Assembly: GCA_017429205.1 (NCBI GenBank)
Contig: JAFRPH010000043.1
Location: 1-57,925 of the forward strand
Reading direction: 5' to 3'
From: Bacteroidales bacterium
GTDB taxonomy: Bacteria > Bacteroidota > Bacteroidia > Bacteroidales > UBA932
Length of the DNA: 57,925 bases
The notes under the pieces were generated by a model. That model saw only the letters and a list, made by a program, of their open reading frames with translations, searched no databases and was not told the DNA's origin. The translations under genes and the position numbers were made by a program. This document shows, piece after piece, positions 53,163-57,925 of the stretch. Numbering within the stretch: the stretch's first letter is position 1; each line of letters starts with the position of its first letter.

Positions 53163-54243
53163 AAATCTTCCGATAGGTGGACTGCATGTCCCGATGGTCG
53201 GCGGGAACCCGCCAGAGCGAGTCGGGCAGCGTGACGGGGACGGTGGCGTAGGAATCCTCCACCATCCCGGGTTTGGTGCACCAGATGTACTCGAACGCGG
53301 GTTCGAGCAGGCGCGGCGCCTGGTCCTCCTCCAGCACCACCCGGAGCGTGAGGGCCAGTTCCAGCCGCGAATTGAGGTCATTCTGGTTGGAGAGGGCGTT
53401 CCCGAGCGAATAGACGACGGGCGCCTCCCCGATGTATTCGACATCCTGGATGACGTGCGGATGCGCTCCCACGACCACGTCGGCCCCGTTCTCCACGAGC
53501 CAGCAGGCCATTTCCTCCTGCTGCGCGTCGTGGTGGAGCCGGTACTCGGTGCCCCAGTGCGGGAAGGCCAGCACCAGGTCGGCCTCCCGGGCGCGCTCAA
53601 GCATCGGCAGGATGTCCTTTTTCCGCATATAGTTCACCTTGGGCCAGGGATCCCAGGGACCAGTGTTGGTCCCGTAGGTGAAATTGACGATGGCGATGCG
53701 CAGTCCCCGGACGTGAAGCAGGAGCGGATTCCGAAGCGTGTCGGCCTGCGCGTCCCGGGCGATTCCCGTATAGATCAGGCCTTTCTGCTCCAGCACGTCG
53801 ATCGTGCGCCGCAGGCCGGCCGTCCCCTTGTCCAGGATGTGGTTGTTCGCCGTCAGGAAGACATCGAAGCCGATGTCCGAGAGATACTGCGCGTACGCGT
53901 CGGGCCCCGAAAAGGCCGGATAGCCCGTGTAGGGCTTTCCGGCCAGGGGGAATTCCATGTTGCCGATGGCGAGGTCCGCCCCGGCGATCCGGTCCTCCAA
54001 GTGCTTGAAGAAGGAGCCGAAGCCGAACTCCTCGGCGCTCTTGGACACGGCCCGGTGGCTCATGATGTCTCCGACGATGAACAGGGACACCGTGTCCGGG
54101 CGGGGCTTCAGGAAGTCGAAGCGGAGCGGCCAGAGGGACTCGAAATCCGGCGTACGGGACCGGTCAGGCAAACGCTGCGCGGCCGCCGAAACGGCGACCA
54201 CGCAGCAGATTGCAAAGGCGAGCAAGCGCTTCACGCTTGCCAT
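53122..54243 (-). CDS. CapA-family (PGA_cap) metallophosphatase-like protein
   Basis: This 373-aa exported protein (signal peptide ending SAAAQ) belongs to the CapA/PgsA group first described in poly-gamma-glutamate capsule making. Motifs typical of its calcineurin-like fold are LFIVGDIMSHR, AIGNMEFPLAG, LTANNHILDKG, VLAFPHWGTEY and VVGAHPHVIQD. No other capsule gene is nearby, so a polyglutamate role is not supported by context; many Bacteroidota have stand-alone CapA proteins of unknown role. It overlaps phoH by 41 nt and follows the TPR gene by 3 nt. Confidence 0.9.
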   Translation of the reverse strand: MASVKRLLAFAICCVVAVSAAAQRLPDRSRTPDFESLWPLRFDFLKPRPDTVSLFIVGDIMSHRAVSKSAEEFGFGSFFKHLEDRIAGADLAIGNMEFPLAGKPYTGYPAFSGPDAYAQYLSDIGFDVFLTANNHILDKGTAGLRRTIDVLEQKGLIYTGIARDAQADTLRNPLLLHVRGLRIAIVNFTYGTNTGPWDPWPKVNYMRKKDILPMLERAREADLVLAFPHWGTEYRLHHDAQQEEMACWLVENGADVVVGAHPHVIQDVEYIGEAPVVYSLGNALSNQNDLNSRLELALTLRVVLEEDQAPRLLEPAFEYIWCTKPGMVEDSYATVPVTLPDSLWRVPADHRDMQSTYRKIYEENHYVGGHRPH

Positions 54244-54246
54244 CGA

Positions 54247-55560
54247 TTACTCGTTGGTGCCAACGATGGCGTTGTACTTCTCGTAGCCGGCCTTGTACTC
54301 GTCACCCTCGTTACGCAGGGCGAAGTAGACTCTCTTGAGGAAGTCGGCGGCGGCGCCCTTCAGCGCTTCGTCCTTGGCCTTGGCATAGCAGGTCTCGAAA
54401 GCGGGAACCGCGCTCTTCAGGGCATGGGCGATCTCCTCCATCTTGGCGTCGTACTCCTTGTAGGCGTTCACGGGCAGGGCGTTGGCCTCTTCCACGAGGG
54501 CGGCCTGCTTCTGGAGCCACAGGGAACCTTCACCATAGTAGCCCCACTCGTAGTTCGGGTCGATCTCGGAAGCCTTGCGATAGGCCTTGAGGGCGCCGTC
54601 GAAGTCCTTGATGCCGGTCAGGATGTTGCCTTCCACATAGTAGAGGGAAGGATTGTCGGGCATCTGGGCCTTGGCCTCGTCCAGCAGTTCGACGATCTTC
54701 TTGGGATCCTCCTTCATCTGGATGTACAGGTTGATGAGGTTCGTCAGGATGCTGGGGTTGTCCGGATACAGCTTGAGACCGTCGGCGAGGTACTGCTTCG
54801 CAGCGGTGGTGTCCTTGTCGGCGAGGGCGCAGTTGGACAGGGCGGCGTACACGGAACCTTCGGAGGTGTAGCCCATATCGAGGCACTGGTTGTAGTACTT
54901 CTTGGCGCGGGCGAAGTCACCGGCGTTGGCGGCCGTGAAAGCGGTGTTGTAGACCGCGTTGGTGTCGATCTTGGAGCTCGGAGGAGTCATCGAGGTCTCA
55001 GCGGCCTTGCCGAACAGCTCGGAAGCCTTGTTGAGGTTGCCCAGGGTGTAGGCGGTGATGGCGTCCTGATAGTAGTACTCCTTGATGCCCTGGAGGGCGG
55101 TGTCCACTTCCTTGTCCTTGGCGCCGAGCTGGAAAGCCTTGGCATAGGCCTTGACGGCCTTCTCGAGCGGATCGCCCGGGACGGAGGGCTTCGTCAGTTC
55201 GTAGAAGGCGAGCTGGCCGGCCTGGTTGAAGTAGATGTTGGCGCGGCTGTGAACCTGCTTCTCGTAGGTCTGGCCGTCGAGGGTGACGGTTTCGGTCGAG
55301 AGAGCCGGATCGCCTTTGGCCATCAGGTTGAAGGTGGCCTTGTCGATACCCGTCGAGATGTTGGAGGTCGGGTTCGTGTAAGCCTTCACATAGGCCTCGC
55401 CGAGCTTCATCCAAGGAGCGGGCTTGGCACCCTTCTTGGCGTCATTGGCAGTGGCTTCCGCCTTCTCGATCGCCTTCTGGATCTCGGCGTCGGACTTGAT
55501 CTGAGCGTTGGCTACCTGCACGGAGGCAACGAGCGCAAGGGCAAGAAGAATTCTTTTCAT
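54247..55560 (-). CDS. Exported TPR-repeat protein
   Basis: This 437-aa protein has a signal peptide (LLALALVASVQVANAQ) and at least five TPR units: around LEKAVKAYAKAFQLGA, GNLNKASELFGKAAE, GDFARAKKYYNQCLDMGY, KDTTAAKQYLADGLKLYPDN and KDFDGALKAYRKASEIDPNY. TPRs form protein-binding surfaces, so it is probably a periplasmic scaffold. It sits 17 nt downstream of gyrA. I recall TPR genes after gyrA in other Bacteroidota. The partner is unknown. Confidence 0.88.
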   Translation of the reverse strand: MKRILLALALVASVQVANAQIKSDAEIQKAIEKAEATANDAKKGAKPAPWMKLGEAYVKAYTNPTSNISTGIDKATFNLMAKGDPALSTETVTLDGQTYEKQVHSRANIYFNQAGQLAFYELTKPSVPGDPLEKAVKAYAKAFQLGAKDKEVDTALQGIKEYYYQDAITAYTLGNLNKASELFGKAAETSMTPPSSKIDTNAVYNTAFTAANAGDFARAKKYYNQCLDMGYTSEGSVYAALSNCALADKDTTAAKQYLADGLKLYPDNPSILTNLINLYIQMKEDPKKIVELLDEAKAQMPDNPSLYYVEGNILTGIKDFDGALKAYRKASEIDPNYEWGYYGEGSLWLQKQAALVEEANALPVNAYKEYDAKMEEIAHALKSAVPAFETCYAKAKDEALKGAAADFLKRVYFALRNEGDEYKAGYEKYNAIVGTNE

Positions 55561-55577
55561 GATACTATAAGGTTAAT

Positions 55578-57925
<2,348 letters not shown>

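Noticed and set aside
53163..53600. A 146-residue N-terminal extension of PhoH
   Set aside because: The extension is the capA-like gene read in another frame, rich in Arg, Ser and Pro. The protein from 53162 has normal PhoH length.

Overview
This is a GC-rich, tightly packed bacterial chromosome segment, almost certainly from the Bacteroidota and probably an uncultured gut or rumen Bacteroidales. The main evidence is the promoter form: TAnnTTTG -7 boxes, often with TTTG about 20 nt upstream, precede many transcription units (tdk, the M49 peptidase, rplY, tpiA/asnA, tyrS, polA, rpmH, uraA, the arginine deiminase-like gene). Also typical of the phylum are the small histone H1-like protein, the DUF5020 Tsx-like porin, the FucP-type permease with GH32 and fructokinase, SPOR and Cys-lipoprotein proteins, and the rbfA/LolE-type permease pair. 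No tRNA, rRNA, CRISPR array, transposase or prophage gene was seen. No stretch over 300 nt lacks a gene. recA (left) and gyrA (right) are cut by the window edges.

Layout. 1-4.9 kb: recA, a lipoprotein, a minus-strand operon (Pro/Glu-rich protein, rsmI, helix-hairpin-helix protein), then tdk and a secreted membrane protein. 4.9-9.2 kb: clostripain-family lipoprotein, M49 dipeptidyl-peptidase III lipoprotein, XerC/D recombinase. 9.2-14.4 kb: rplY-pth, a 57-aa histone H1-like gene, a secreted M6 metalloprotease with a lipoprotein, and tpiA. 14.4-21.5 kb: asnA, tyrS-rbfA, a LolC/E permease, a secreted C1 aminopeptidase, and a FecCD/FecE importer pair. 21.5-25.3 kb: a fructan operon (GH32, MFS permease, fructokinase). 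25.3-32 kb: SDR-umuD-umuC, polA-ECF sigma-rsmG, rpmH. 32-36.7 kb: DUF1294, rluA-type synthase and a nucleobase uptake operon (uraA, DUF5020 porin, adenine permease). 36.9-42.2 kb: arginine deiminase-like enzyme, rocD, arcC, argF/arcB and a cellobiose 2-epimerase-like protein. 42.2-44.9 kb: a small accessory cluster (DUF1963, an unknown, a Sel1-repeat protein). 45-57.9 kb: long minus-strand operons: gyrA-TPR-CapA-phoH, then SPOR lipoprotein-M28-like/TonB-leuS-yitT-yitT-AraC.

Taken together, at least four intact exported peptidases plus a complete arginine-to-ornithine/ATP route with ornithine aminotransferase suggest an organism that earns energy from protein and arginine, and that can also use fructans and salvage nucleobases.

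The best leads outside routine annotation are these: an M28-like protein that has lost most metal ligands but gained a TonB-type C-terminus; a Pol I whose proofreading residues look absent; an exact 20-nt repeat inside unrelated genes, related to intergenic palindromes; a three-copy pairing motif downstream of the rluA-type gene; the Sel1/unknown/DUF1963 cluster; near-leaderless promoters at polA and the deiminase gene; and a DnaA-box-bearing AT-rich gap at 36.7-36.9 kb. I do not see a clear-cut new defence or mobile system.
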